Shown here: one piece after another, positions 24,846 to 34,267 of the stretch
Numbering within the stretch: position 1 is the stretch's first letter
Layout: the number at the start of each line of letters is the position of its first letter
DNA from: Mycolicibacterium parafortuitum
GTDB lineage: Bacteria; Actinomycetota; Actinomycetes; Mycobacteriales; Mycobacteriaceae
Assembly: GCF_010725485.1 (NCBI RefSeq)
Contig: NZ_AP022598.1
Location: 310,001-374,000 of the forward strand
DNA length: 64,000 nt
Reading direction: 5' to 3'
The notes under the pieces: generated by a model
What the model saw: only the letters and a program-made list of their open reading frames with translations
Told to the model about the DNA's origin: nothing
The model's database searches: none
Made by a program: the position numbers and the translations under genes

Positions 24846-25532
24846 TCACCCGGGTACACATTGCTGGCCAATAGATTGGCCCGCTTTCGCCCTTCCGTCA
24901 AGAGATAGGAGCGTGTCTCGCGCAGAAAGTGCCGACTTTTCTGTGACCGAATCGACGGTTTGACCGGCGCAGGTGGCGAAGTCGATATCGAACAGGATCT
25001 TGGCCCCGAGGGTGAACACCCAGTCGATCAGCGTCGGACGGGTGGCAGGCACCGGCAGCACATGGGCGGTGGCGGTCCCTTTGCTGGTCTCGATCTGCAG
25101 CGTCTCAGCCGGCTGGCCGTAGAACCCGGAGGCGGCCGTGCCGGTGAACATGTCGTCGAGCCAGCCGGCGCTGATCATCTCGGCGGCCCGGGCGTTCGCA
25201 GGCTTCGGCCACCCGGTGACGAGGTTCATCGCCGCCTGCACCAGCGGGTTGCCGCCGGTCATGGCGTCGCCGTGGGAGCTGTCGGCCAGCATCACACCGT
25301 TGAAGCCGCCCGGTCGCCAGGTCTGCAGGGCGGTGTTCGTCGTCCCGGACAGATTCCAGTAGTAGGCCCGCGCGGCGAGGTTGTAGATCGGGAAGTCCGG
25401 CGGCAGCTTGGCCAGCGCGCCGGGGGTGACGGCGCCGAAGCCGACACCGTCGAGCATCACCACGCCGGCGAGGCGGTCGAAGGAGCCGAAACCCCGGCGG
25501 TGACCATCCCGGCACCCACCCACACCGACCAC
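24846..25532 (-). pseudogene. 5'-truncated alpha/beta-hydrolase remnant
   Basis: The open frame of 228 codons looks like the C-terminal two-thirds of a mycobacterial alpha/beta-hydrolase (RLAGVVMLDGVGF, YNLAARAYYWNLSGTT, GDAMTGGNPLVQAAMNL, WLDDMFTGT, IDFATCAGQTV). The N-terminal part, including the expected GxSxG nucleophile elbow, is missing: upstream within 120 bases comes only the mkl terminator. The first ~15 residues (MVGVGGCRDGHRRG) do not look like a genuine start. It lies between mkl and rpoB. I judge it a deletion remnant; a short secreted protein is the weaker alternative. Confidence 0.6.
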
Positions 25533-25586
25533 CGGTCGTGCCTCGCAGACGCTTTCGCCGACGCCCGGATTCGGCCCTGAAGACGA

Positions 25587-25638
25587 CTGTGGGGCCTATG
25601 TACGCGGATCGGGTGAATCACGTACACAAGCCCCACAG
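25587..25638 (-). terminator. mkl terminator hairpin
   Basis: Long imperfect hairpin: outer arms CTGTGGGGC / GCCCCACAG (9 bp, perfect) continued by a mostly paired inner stem (CTATGTACG / CGTACACAA). It lies 17 bases after the mkl stop. The outer arms are identical to those of the rplL terminator at 26811. Confidence 0.7.
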
Positions 25639-25654
25639 CCGAAGTCGAGCTAAC

Positions 25655-26701
25655 TCAGCGCTCCTCGCTGACCGGGATGCGACCGGTCGGCGCCTCGTCG
25701 TCGTGGCGCACCGAGCGGTTGTTGGTCCCATCGAGGTCGGCGCGGATCGCTTCCTGCGCGGCAGGCGGCAGCGTGTGCATGATCTCGCGCACGCGGGCCT
25801 GGCGGCGGGCGACGGCCTTGCGCTCGGGCATCCCGGGCGTGGCCGCGACCTGCGGCGGTACGCCCTCGATCTCCTCGGTGCCGCCGTCGTGGTGACCGGC
25901 GTCGACCATGGCCTGTTCCTCGGCCATCGTCGACTCGTCCTTCTCCTCGGACATACCGATCGGGCCGATACGGCGGCCGTTGAGGAACTGCTTGACGACC
26001 GGCTCGTCAGAGGTCAGCAGCACCTCACGGGGGCCGAACATGACCAGGTGCTTGCGGAACAGCATGCCCATGTTGTCGGGCACGGTGCGGGCGATGTTGA
26101 TGTTGTGCGTGACGATCAGGATCGTGCAGTCGATCTGCGCGTTGATGTCGATCAGCAGCTGCGACAGGTAGGCGGTGCGGACCGGGTCGAGACCGGAGTC
26201 GGGCTCGTCGCAGAGGATGATCTGCGGATCGAGCACCAGCGAGCGGGCCAGACCCGCGCGCTTGCGCATACCGCCGGAGATCTCGCCCGGGAACTTCGTC
26301 TCGTCGCCGCCCAGACCGACCAGGTCGAGCTTCTCCATGACGATCTTGCGGATCTCGGATTCCTTCTTCTTCGTGTGTTCACGAAGCGGGAACGCCGTGT
26401 TGTCGTAGAGGTTCATCGAGCCGAACAGCGCGCCGTCCTGGAACATGACGCCGAACAGCGTGCGGATCTCGTAGAGCTCCTTGGCAGAGCACTCGATGAT
26501 GTTGGTGCCGTCGACGATGATCTTGCCGCGCTCGGGGCGCAGCAGACCGATCAGCGACTTCAGGAACACGGACTTGCCGGTACCGGACGGCCCCAGCAGA
26601 ACGCTCACCTCACCTGCAGGAAGGTCGAAGGTGACGTCCTCCCAGATTCGCTGGGACCCGAAGGACTTCGTCAGTCCCTCAACCTGAATACCGATGCCCA
26701 C
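25655..26701 (-). CDS. mkl: Mce transporter ATPase (MceG/Mkl)
   Basis: 348 residues. ABC ATPase with Walker A GPSGTGKS (near residue 39), Q-loop MFQDGALFG, signature SGGMRKR and Walker B IILCDEPDSGLDP. The ~90-residue C-terminal extension after QFLNGRRIGP is typical of MceG and stabilises the complex. It is the shared ATPase that energises Mce lipid/cholesterol importers at the inner membrane. It keeps the Rv0655 position next to the rpoB and rplJL loci, and is a single gene between two hairpins. Confidence 0.94.
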   Translation of the reverse strand: MGIGIQVEGLTKSFGSQRIWEDVTFDLPAGEVSVLLGPSGTGKSVFLKSLIGLLRPERGKIIVDGTNIIECSAKELYEIRTLFGVMFQDGALFGSMNLYDNTAFPLREHTKKKESEIRKIVMEKLDLVGLGGDETKFPGEISGGMRKRAGLARSLVLDPQIILCDEPDSGLDPVRTAYLSQLLIDINAQIDCTILIVTHNINIARTVPDNMGMLFRKHLVMFGPREVLLTSDEPVVKQFLNGRRIGPIGMSEEKDESTMAEEQAMVDAGHHDGGTEEIEGVPPQVAATPGMPERKAVARRQARVREIMHTLPPAAQEAIRADLDGTNNRSVRHDDEAPTGRIPVSEER

Positions 26702-26810
26702 GCGATTCCTCCCGCTGGTGCCGAACAGTCATCACCACACGCATCCCGCCTGTGGCTTGAGTCACTGTAACCTACTCGCCTTCGGCGCCACACTCGGTCG
26801 CCGGAAACGA

Positions 26811-26847
26811 CTGTGGGGCCGGTCTGTTTGCCAGACCAGCCCCACAG
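26811..26847 (-). terminator. rplJL terminator hairpin
   Basis: CTGTGGGGC / GCCCCACAG outer arms with inner stem GGTCTG / CAGACC and a 5-base loop, 35 bases downstream of the rplL stop. Strong nested hairpin. Confidence 0.8.
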
Positions 26848-26881
26848 CTGACGTGCCGGTTGATACCGGCGTCGATACGTC

Positions 26882-27274
<393 letters not shown>

Positions 27275-27310
27275 GGTGATTCCTTATCTGTTTTCGGGTT
27301 GGTGGTCTGG

Positions 27311-27844
27311 TTACGCGGCGTCGGAGTTTTCCGAAGCCTTCTTCTCCTGCAGAGCTGCGGCCAGGCGGGCGACCTGGGACGCGGGCGCAACGAACAGCGC
27401 CGCGGCCTGGGACTGCTTCGCCTTGAGTGCGCCGGCCAGCTTGGACAGCAGCACCTCGCGCGATTCGAGATCGGCGATCTTGTCGACCTCGGACACGGAC
27501 AGCGCCTTGCCGTCCATGTAGCCGCCCTTGACGACGAGCGCCTTGTTCTCCTTGGCGAACTTCTTCAGCGCCTTGGCGGCGTCGACCGGCTCACCCTCGA
27601 TGAACGCGATGGCGGTCGGGCCGGTGAAGAGCTCGTCGAGCCCCTCGATGCCCGCTTCCGCCGCGGCACGCTTCACCAGGGTGTTCTTGGCGACGGTGTA
27701 GGTCGTGGACGAACCCAGCGACCTGCGCAGCTCGGCAAGATGGGACACCGTCAGGCCGCGGTACTCGGTGACGACGGTGGCCGTCGCCTCCTTGAACTTC
27801 TCGGCGATGTCGGCGACCGCGGTGGCCTTGTCAGCCTTGGCCAT
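27311..27844 (-). CDS. rplJ: 50S ribosomal protein L10
   Basis: 177 residues from the ATG at 27844 ([13 protein letters not shown]), preceded by a GGAGG-like site. The core [13 protein letters not shown] and [12 protein letters not shown] is typical of L10, and the C-terminal helices that bind L12 dimers are present. It is the stalk base on 23S rRNA and usually autoregulates its own operon through the leader. A longer in-frame reading to 27949 is leader sequence. Confidence 0.97.
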   Translation of the reverse strand: MAKADKATAVADIAEKFKEATATVVTEYRGLTVSHLAELRRSLGSSTTYTVAKNTLVKRAAAEAGIEGLDELFTGPTAIAFIEGEPVDAAKALKKFAKENKALVVKGGYMDGKALSVSEVDKIADLESREVLLSKLAGALKAKQSQAAALFVAPASQVARLAAALQEKKASENSDAA

Positions 27845-27908
27845 GCTTGCCTCCTCGTGATGGTTGGATGCCCACCAACCGACGCTCGCGAGGGGCCGGA
27901 AAACACGA

Positions 27909-27936
27909 ACGCCCCGACGCAGACAGGTCGGGGCGT
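27909..27936 (-). promoter_or_regulatory. rplJ leader hairpin
   Basis: Perfect 10-bp stem ACGCCCCGAC / GTCGGGGCGT with an 8-base loop, 65 bases upstream of the rplJ start. It lies in the predicted 5' leader, where L10-type autoregulation or attenuation usually acts. The function is inferred. Confidence 0.5.
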
Positions 27937-28088
27937 ACAAACAGCACATGAATGTGCCGGCCTCGTCCTCCTGCGTGGGCCGCCGGGATCTGATGAGCCG
28001 CTTGCGCGAAGAACAACAGATGTATCCGGACCTTCAACCGATTCGCTTACGCAAATAGGTGACCGACGGTCTTCGGTGGAACCGGGCA

Positions 28089-28118
28089 AGAATAGCCTGT
28101 CGCACCCCGGTCAGCCAA
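28089..28118 (-). promoter_or_regulatory. Predicted rplJL promoter
   Basis: Minus strand TTGGCT, 18 bases, TATTCT. The -35 overlaps the end of the ROK kinase gene. It implies a ~235-base leader that contains the 27909 hairpin. Confidence 0.4.
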
Positions 28119-29016
28119 AACGCGGCATCACCAGTGCCGCCGCACCGACCAGCCCGGCGTCGCCGCCGAGCTCGGCGGGGACCACCCGCAGCCCGGCCAG
28201 GAAGTCGAGGCCGGCGTATGTCGCCAGCGCCGCGCGCAGCGGATCGAACAGCAGGGCGCCGGATTTGGCGACGCCGCCCCCGATCACGACGAGGTCGAGG
28301 TCGCAGACCGCCGCGACCGACGCGATCATCCGCGCGATCGCATCGGCACCGTGGCCGAACGCCCGCAGCGCGACCTCGTCGCCGCGGCCGGCGGCCTCGG
28401 CGAGTTCCCGGGCGTCGGCCCCGCGCCATCCGTGCGCGCGCGCCCACGCCGCGATGTGCGGTCCCGACGCGACGGTCTCCACGCATCCGCGGCCGCCGCA
28501 GGTGCACGGGGCACCGGCGGGTTCGACGACGACGTGGCCGACGTGGCCGGCGTTGCCGGTCCTGCCGTGAAACGGTGCGCCGTCGAGGATCAGCCCGCCC
28601 CCGATCCCGGTCGACACGACGATCCCGAGCAGGAACGGCGCCCCTCGGCCCGCGCCGCGCCACCACTCCCCCAACGCCATGCACAGCCCGTCGCCGCCGA
28701 GGCGCACCGGCAGTCCGGTGGCGGCCGCGACCCGTTCGACGATCGGGAAGCGCTGCCAGCCGGTGATGTTGATCGGGCTGACGGTGCCCGCGGGGACGTC
28801 GACCGGCCCGGCCGACCCGATCCCGACCGCGGCGACCGGCGCGCCGGCCGTCGCCAGGGTGTCCGCCAACAGCGCCGCGAGGGCATCCCACACCGCGTCG
28901 GCGTCGCCGGCCGGAGTCGGGGTCTGTGCGCGGTGGACCAGGGTGCCGCCGCCGTCGACGAGTCCCGCGGCGAGCTTGGTGCCGCCGATGTCGAGGGCCA
29001 GGGTCAGATCGGTCAT
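28111..29016 (-). CDS. ROK-family sugar kinase
   Basis: 301 residues from the ATG at 29016. ROK hallmarks: ATP-binding LALDIGGTKLAAGLVD, the sugar-binding region with TGWQRFP, STGIGGGLI, and the Zn motif GHVGHVVVEP followed by CTCGGRGCVE. These enzymes phosphorylate glucose, mannose or related hexoses in the cytoplasm. It lies downstream of the GH38 mannosidase and SurA-like genes on the same strand, suggesting salvage of released mannose (inference). Matches Rv0650. Confidence 0.9.
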   Translation of the reverse strand: MTDLTLALDIGGTKLAAGLVDGGGTLVHRAQTPTPAGDADAVWDALAALLADTLATAGAPVAAVGIGSAGPVDVPAGTVSPINITGWQRFPIVERVAAATGLPVRLGGDGLCMALGEWWRGAGRGAPFLLGIVVSTGIGGGLILDGAPFHGRTGNAGHVGHVVVEPAGAPCTCGGRGCVETVASGPHIAAWARAHGWRGADARELAEAAGRGDEVALRAFGHGADAIARMIASVAAVCDLDLVVIGGGVAKSGALLFDPLRAALATYAGLDFLAGLRVVPAELGGDAGLVGAAALVMPRFG

Positions 29017-29032
29017 GTCGGTGCCTGTGGGT

Positions 29033-29569
29033 TCAGTGCCTGTGGACGTTGTCGGGCTGCCTCGGATCCCCGGGATGCTCGTATCCCGGGGCGAGCGTGA
29101 CGAGTTCGGCGCACCGCGCATCCAGCCAGCGCCGGTACGCCCGGCGGCGGGCCGCGGCCAGCAGGTGCGCGGCGGCGTCGGCGGGCCGCGCGAACCGGTT
29201 CGGGTTGCGGCGCCGATAGTCGGCGACGGCGTCGTCGGAGATCTCGACATGTGCGGTGACCTCCGCATAGACCGATCTACCGTGCGCGGTGGCCAGGGTG
29301 GCCGCGGCGACGCTGCCGAGTTCCAGCCGGGCGACGGTGTCGGGCAGCAGCTCGTCCTCGGCGGGCACGGCCGCGCCGCCGGGGGTTGCGGCCACCACGC
29401 GTTCGGCCACCAGTACCTGGGTCAGCCACCGGCGCAGCTGCCGGCCCTCGCTGGTGCCCGGCCGGGGGAGCGCGTGCCTGCGGTCACCGGCCCGGACCAC
29501 CCGTTCCCGCGCGTCGACCTCGCCGACGGACACCACGTCCGCGCCGACCGTCGCCGCCCACCCGCTCAT
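29033..29569 (-). CDS. Conserved protein with SurA-N-like fold (no PPIase domain)
   Basis: 178 residues. The start overlaps the mannosidase stop by 4 bases (ATGA), so it is translationally coupled. Its pattern (VGEVDARERVV, RQLRRWLTQVLVAERVV, DAVADYRRRNPNRFARPADA) resembles the N-terminal helical chaperone domain of SurA/parvulin proteins, but no peptidyl-prolyl isomerase domain and no signal peptide are seen. A role as partner or chaperone of the mannosidase is a guess based on coupling only. Confidence 0.65.
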   Translation of the reverse strand: MSGWAATVGADVVSVGEVDARERVVRAGDRRHALPRPGTSEGRQLRRWLTQVLVAERVVAATPGGAAVPAEDELLPDTVARLELGSVAAATLATAHGRSVYAEVTAHVEISDDAVADYRRRNPNRFARPADAAAHLLAAARRRAYRRWLDARCAELVTLAPGYEHPGDPRQPDNVHRH

Positions 29570-32500
29570 CGGACCGTCACCCGCACCGACGGCGAGTACA
29601 GCAGCTCCCCCGCGCCGGCGACCCGGACCAGTGCCCACCACCGCCCGGGTTCGGCGCCCACCGGCGGGGCCACCTCGAAGGTCAGCACGACGCTGCCGCG
29701 GGCGGGCGCGATGCCGCCGACGACGTTGGGGCGCAACCATTCCCAGGTGCCCCACGGCGAGATCAGGTGCGCCTCGACGGTCAGGTCCGTGTAGCTGCCG
29801 TTGCCGATCGCGACCCGCAGCAGCGCGCTGTCCCCCGCGGCGACCTCGATGTCGTGCGGCTCGGTGACCCACCGCAGCAGTGCGTCGTCGTGGGCGCCGA
29901 CCGAGATCACCGCGACGTCCTCGACCGTCTGGTGCCACGCCGCCGGGATCGCCGCACCCGTGACGGCGAGCTCGGCGAGCACCGGGTACAGGCCGGGGGC
30001 CGTCTGCGCGGGGATCCGCACCTCGACCGTCGAGTCCAAGTGCTCGCCGGGCGGCAGCACGAACGGCAGCTCGTCGGTGTCCGGCTCCCACTCCGGCGGC
30101 ACGATCAGCCGGACCCTGCCGTGCAGGGTGGTGTCGGTGGCATCGCTGGCGGCGGTGAGCCTCAGTGCGACGACGTCTCCGCCCGTGGCCTCGGCCCGCT
30201 GCGGATGCAGATGCGCCACCGCGGGCAGCCCGCCCAGCGGCGCGGGGCCGCGGTTGTACAGCCAGTAGCGGGCGTAGAGCGGCTGCACGGCCTCGGCGTC
30301 GGGCGCCAGCGACATCCCGTCGGCGTCCAGTACCTGCGGGAAGTTCAATTCTGTTCGCAGCGTAGTGATTTCGTAGCCGGCAAGCCTGGCGCTGCGGCTG
30401 TCGGCGGGCAGCGGTTCCTCGATCAGGTTCAGGTGCTGCGGCGCCGCGAGGTGCCGCAGCCCGGACTGCACCGACACGTCGGCGCCGCGGCCCAGGGTCT
30501 CGACGAGGCGCAGCGCGACACCGTCGGCGGGATCGGCCCGCCGCGCACTGCCTCGCGGTGTCGGGTTACCCAGCGATTTGAGCGCCGCGACCCGCACCGC
30601 CCGTTCGGGCTGTACCTCCAGCAGCGAACCCCACGGCGGCAGGCCGCCGCGACCGGGAGCGTGCCCGGCCACCGACGGCAGCAGCGGCTGGTTGAATTCC
30701 GCGCTGCGGGAGGGCATCTGGAGGTCTCGCCAGTCCCCGGCGCCGGATACCACCGCATAGTCGAAGGTGTGGGTCCAGTGCTGCAGCTGGAAGTTCGAGC
30801 CGTCCGGTGCGGTGCGCCGCGGCGGGTCGATCCAGGTACCGGACGGCCACCCCGTACACGAGCGCATCAGCGACGCGTTCAGTGTGCCGTCGGCCTCGAC
30901 CGCGAAACCCGGGATGCCGCGGGTGATCAGCGCGACGGTGCGCGCGTCGAACGGACCGGCTGTGCCCTGGTCGACGTCCTGGCCGACATCCTGGTCGATG
31001 TAGATCTCGGCGTCGGCGAGACCGGCGATCAGCCCGGTGATCGGCTCCTCGCCGCTTCCGTCGGCGCCGACCAGCAGCACCGGTAGCGCCGCCGGGTCGC
31101 GCAGATCGGCACCGGGCACCCAGACCTCGTGCAGCGGCCGTGAGGCCGGGATCCAGGTCAGCGGGCCCGCCGCCGTCCCGGCGAGAACCGTTGCAGTGAA
31201 CGCGTTGTCAGCGACACTGCCGATACTGATCCGAAGGTCGGGCAGGTTCGAGTCGACGGCCAGGTCGCCGTAGCGCGGTGCGTCGGCGGCGCTGCACGTC
31301 GCGGTGACCCCGGCACGGGCCAGCGCGGCGGCGAGCTCACGCACCGCGGGCTCGGCCCCGGTGGGCGAGATGACCTCGGCGACCGAGACCGCCCGCGCGG
31401 CGCCGCCGCGGAAGCGCACCCGCAGCGCGCTCGACAGCCCGAACCAGCCGTAGGCGGGGTTGTCGAGTGTGTACGGGTGCACCGCGGCATCGACGGAGTG
31501 CGAGCCCGGGTCCGCGCCGGGCTCGGTGAGCAGTGCGAAGCCCCGCCCGATCACGGCGTCACCGACCTCGCTGACCGGCATCGCTCCGGCGACCGGGCAC
31601 GGCCAGCGCAACCGCACCAGTCGGTCGGCGCCGGTGAACTCGTCGACGACGGTCCGGCAGTCGAGCCGGTCGACGCCGTCCCAGAGGGTCAGGGTCTGGG
31701 TGTAGCGCAGCACGCCGGGGATCTCGCCGGTGACGACCAGCCGCTCACCGACCGCGCTGCGGTATCGGTCCACCGCGGTGGCCGGGTGCTGTGACGACGT
31801 CACCACCGGCCCCTTCGGGAGCAGGTGCCAGGGCCCTTCACCGGCGGTGGGATGCGCGGGGTACTCGTCGAACACGGCGAGTTCGTTGCCGACGCGGCCT
31901 TCGGCGATCAGCTCGCGGCCGTCGGCGAGCAGGGAGGCGACCCCGCCGCCGCGGTCGGGATCCACCGTGACCCGCAGGTGCGAGTTCGCGATCTCGTTGC
32001 CCGGTACCGCGTTCCACCGCGACGCCGGCTCGCCGGGCACCAGGCGGTAGGACTGCCAGCCCAGCGACGGGACGTCACGGGCCACCCAGGTCAGGCAGTG
32101 CCCGCCGTGTTCGGTCAGCGCCGGCACGGTGGCGCCGTGACAGTCCACGACCTGTCCGGTGAACGGCTCGTCGAGGCGCACGGTGACGATGTCGGAACGG
32201 TTGTGTGCCAGCGGGTTCCACACCACCACCGACGCGTCGACGCTGCCGGACAGCAGGGCCAGCGCGTTGTCGCGGGCGGTGGTACCGAGCTGCCAGGCGT
32301 CGCGCCAGCCGGTGAGCAGGTCGAGGTACACCTGGTCGGATTCCGATCCGGTGATGGCGTCGTGGTGGGCGCCGTAGGCCAGCTGCACCCAGGACTTGGC
32401 CAGCGCGGCCTCCGGGTAGGTGGCGCCGGTCAGCACCGAGGCGAACACCGCGAACGTCTCGGCTTCCAGCGTCGCGTTCTCCGCGGCGCGGTTGGCCTGC

Positions 32501-33720
32501 TTGGTGTCGATGTAGGAGACGTCCTTGCCCGTGTAGATCGGGTTCATGTCGCGGGTCTGCGGTGACGGTGCGGCGCCGCGGCCTTCGAGTTCGGCGCGCA
32601 CCGCGGCGAAGAACTCGCGGGGCAGTGCGCAGACGAACCGGGGCCAGGTGTAGCGGCTGTTCCAGTCGCGGTGGATGTCGGTGACCCACTTGTTCGGCGG
32701 GGTGTAGTCGGTGCCGACCGGCAGCAGCACGTTGCGGGTGAGCGCGACCTTCTTGAGCGCGGTGAACAGCTCGTAGGTCGCGGCCTCGGCCTCCTGCAGG
32801 GTCGCCGCCGAGTCCATCCACCAGCCGGCCGCGTAGTGGGCGGGCATGTAATGGGTCAGCAGTCCGCGGCCCGACGGGGCCATCCAGTCGAACTCGCTGG
32901 CGAACTGCATGCGCGCGGGGTCGCCCTGATCGGCCATCGGACCCCACTGGTGGTGCGGCCCACGCGCCCACGAACTCGACGTCAGCCCCGCATCGGCCGC
33001 CATGCCCGGGAACTGCGGGTCGTGTCCGAACACGTCGAGTTGCCATGCGGTCGCCGGGTCGGCTCCGAGGACGTCGCGCTGGAATCCGATGCCGTGGACG
33101 AAGTTGCGGATCGCGGTCTCGGGGCTGGTCAGATTCGTGTTCGGTTCGTTGTACGTGCCGCCCATGATCTCGACGCGACCCTCGGCGATCATCCTGCGCA
33201 GGTCGGCCCGCTCCCACGGATGGGTGTCCCAGAACGGTTTGAGGTAGTCGACCTCGGCGAGCACGAATTTGTATTCCGGCTCCCGCCGGGCCATCTCCAG
33301 GTGCGCGCTGACCAGTTCGAAGCCGTTGGTCTGGCGGCATTGCCCCGGCGGATCCTCGGTCCACAGGCTGGTGTACGCCCCCTGGGTGTTCCACCACACC
33401 GGGTCGTAGTGGAAGTGGCTGACCATGTACATCGTCCAGCCGGGCTCGGCGACGGCGAACCGGAACGGCACCGAACCTGCACCCGCGACGGCCGTCGCTT
33501 CACGTTGCTGACCAGGGACGGGGTCGGTGACGTCGACGGCGACCTCGACCGATTCCCGACCCGGTTGCGCCACCGGGTCGCCGACGGTGCGCAGTCCGGG
33601 ACCGGCGATCCGCACGGGTGTGGGGGTGGCGCAGTCCCGGTAGAACACCCGCACGACCTGCAGCGGCGCGTCCGACGGCCCACTGAACAGCTCCGTCGAC
33701 TCGGCGGAGGTGACCTGCAC
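29566..33720 (-). CDS. Glycoside hydrolase family 38 alpha-mannosidase
   Basis: 1384 residues if the GTG at 33720 is used; the annotated M. tuberculosis homologue is Rv0648. The GH38 metal-binding motif SHFHYDPVWWNTQGAY lies near the N-terminus, and WQLDVFGHDPQFPG carries the predicted nucleophile Asp. Then come AHYAAGWWMDSA, YGAHHDAITGSESDQVYLD and long beta-sandwich domains. It would cleave alpha-mannosidic linkages, perhaps in mannosylated glycans or lipomannan-type polymers. No signal peptide is seen with this start. First gene of a coupled mannosidase - SurA-like - ROK kinase operon. Confidence 0.9.
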   Translation of the reverse strand: MQVTSAESTELFSGPSDAPLQVVRVFYRDCATPTPVRIAGPGLRTVGDPVAQPGRESVEVAVDVTDPVPGQQREATAVAGAGSVPFRFAVAEPGWTMYMVSHFHYDPVWWNTQGAYTSLWTEDPPGQCRQTNGFELVSAHLEMARREPEYKFVLAEVDYLKPFWDTHPWERADLRRMIAEGRVEIMGGTYNEPNTNLTSPETAIRNFVHGIGFQRDVLGADPATAWQLDVFGHDPQFPGMAADAGLTSSSWARGPHHQWGPMADQGDPARMQFASEFDWMAPSGRGLLTHYMPAHYAAGWWMDSAATLQEAEAATYELFTALKKVALTRNVLLPVGTDYTPPNKWVTDIHRDWNSRYTWPRFVCALPREFFAAVRAELEGRGAAPSPQTRDMNPIYTGKDVSYIDTKQANRAAENATLEAETFAVFASVLTGATYPEAALAKSWVQLAYGAHHDAITGSESDQVYLDLLTGWRDAWQLGTTARDNALALLSGSVDASVVVWNPLAHNRSDIVTVRLDEPFTGQVVDCHGATVPALTEHGGHCLTWVARDVPSLGWQSYRLVPGEPASRWNAVPGNEIANSHLRVTVDPDRGGGVASLLADGRELIAEGRVGNELAVFDEYPAHPTAGEGPWHLLPKGPVVTSSQHPATAVDRYRSAVGERLVVTGEIPGVLRYTQTLTLWDGVDRLDCRTVVDEFTGADRLVRLRWPCPVAGAMPVSEVGDAVIGRGFALLTEPGADPGSHSVDAAVHPYTLDNPAYGWFGLSSALRVRFRGGAARAVSVAEVISPTGAEPAVRELAAALARAGVTATCSAADAPRYGDLAVDSNLPDLRISIGSVADNAFTATVLAGTAAGPLTWIPASRPLHEVWVPGADLRDPAALPVLLVGADGSGEEPITGLIAGLADAEIYIDQDVGQDVDQGTAGPFDARTVALITRGIPGFAVEADGTLNASLMRSCTGWPSGTWIDPPRRTAPDGSNFQLQHWTHTFDYAVVSGAGDWRDLQMPSRSAEFNQPLLPSVAGHAPGRGGLPPWGSLLEVQPERAVRVAALKSLGNPTPRGSARRADPADGVALRLVETLGRGADVSVQSGLRHLAAPQHLNLIEEPLPADSRSARLAGYEITTLRTELNFPQVLDADGMSLAPDAEAVQPLYARYWLYNRGPAPLGGLPAVAHLHPQRAEATGGDVVALRLTAASDATDTTLHGRVRLIVPPEWEPDTDELPFVLPPGEHLDSTVEVRIPAQTAPGLYPVLAELAVTGAAIPAAWHQTVEDVAVISVGAHDDALLRWVTEPHDIEVAAGDSALLRVAIGNGSYTDLTVEAHLISPWGTWEWLRPNVVGGIAPARGSVVLTFEVAPPVGAEPGRWWALVRVAGAGELLYSPSVRVTVR

Positions 33721-33884
33721 GACGTCAACCCTACGGCGTGGACGGCGGGAAGTGTGGCGATCCAGACCAGCTAGGGTGGGGTGGACTCCCAGCGAATTCC
33801 CAGCAACACGCCCGCAAGTGAGTTTGCTGTGCAATGATCGTCGGGCCAGCAGCCAGAGCACGAAACCCAGCCGAAGGAGATCTG

Positions 33885-34235
33885 ATGACCGCCCGCTCCC
33901 GCATCCTCGCACGCTCTGCGAAGGTGCTCGGAATCGCCAGCATCGGCGCGTTCGGCGCCGCCGCGTTCATCAGTGTCGGCGCAGCTACGGCCACCGCGGA
34001 CGTCAAGCGCGTGGCCCCCAAGCCCAACGTGACCAGCCGGCAGGCGTCGCAGAACTCGGTCATCCGGATCAACGACATGGGCGTGGCCCGCGGTATCTCG
34101 GAGGCCCGCCTCGGTGACGCCGGCGTCGTGCACGCCCAGGGCGAGATCCGCGACAGCGTCAAGGCCGTGCAGGGCACCAAGTCCCGGCCGTTCCGTGGCG
34201 GATTCCCGTCGGGTCCGGCCATGGGCGAATGGTGA
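33885..34235 (+). CDS. Small secreted protein of unknown function
   Basis: 116 residues from the ATG at 33885 with a good ribosome site (AAGGAGA). Signal peptide KVLGIASIGAFGAAAFISVG with likely cleavage after ATATA. The mature ~77 residues are basic (VKRVAPKPNVTSRQASQNS) and end in FRGGFPSGPAMGEW, with no cysteine. I recognise no family. It is divergent from the mannosidase and convergent with the WYL regulator. Confidence 0.7.
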   Translation: MTARSRILARSAKVLGIASIGAFGAAAFISVGAATATADVKRVAPKPNVTSRQASQNSVIRINDMGVARGISEARLGDAGVVHAQGEIRDSVKAVQGTKSRPFRGGFPSGPAMGEW

Positions 34236-34267
34236 TCCAGGGGTAAACCCGCTCACTCACGCACACT

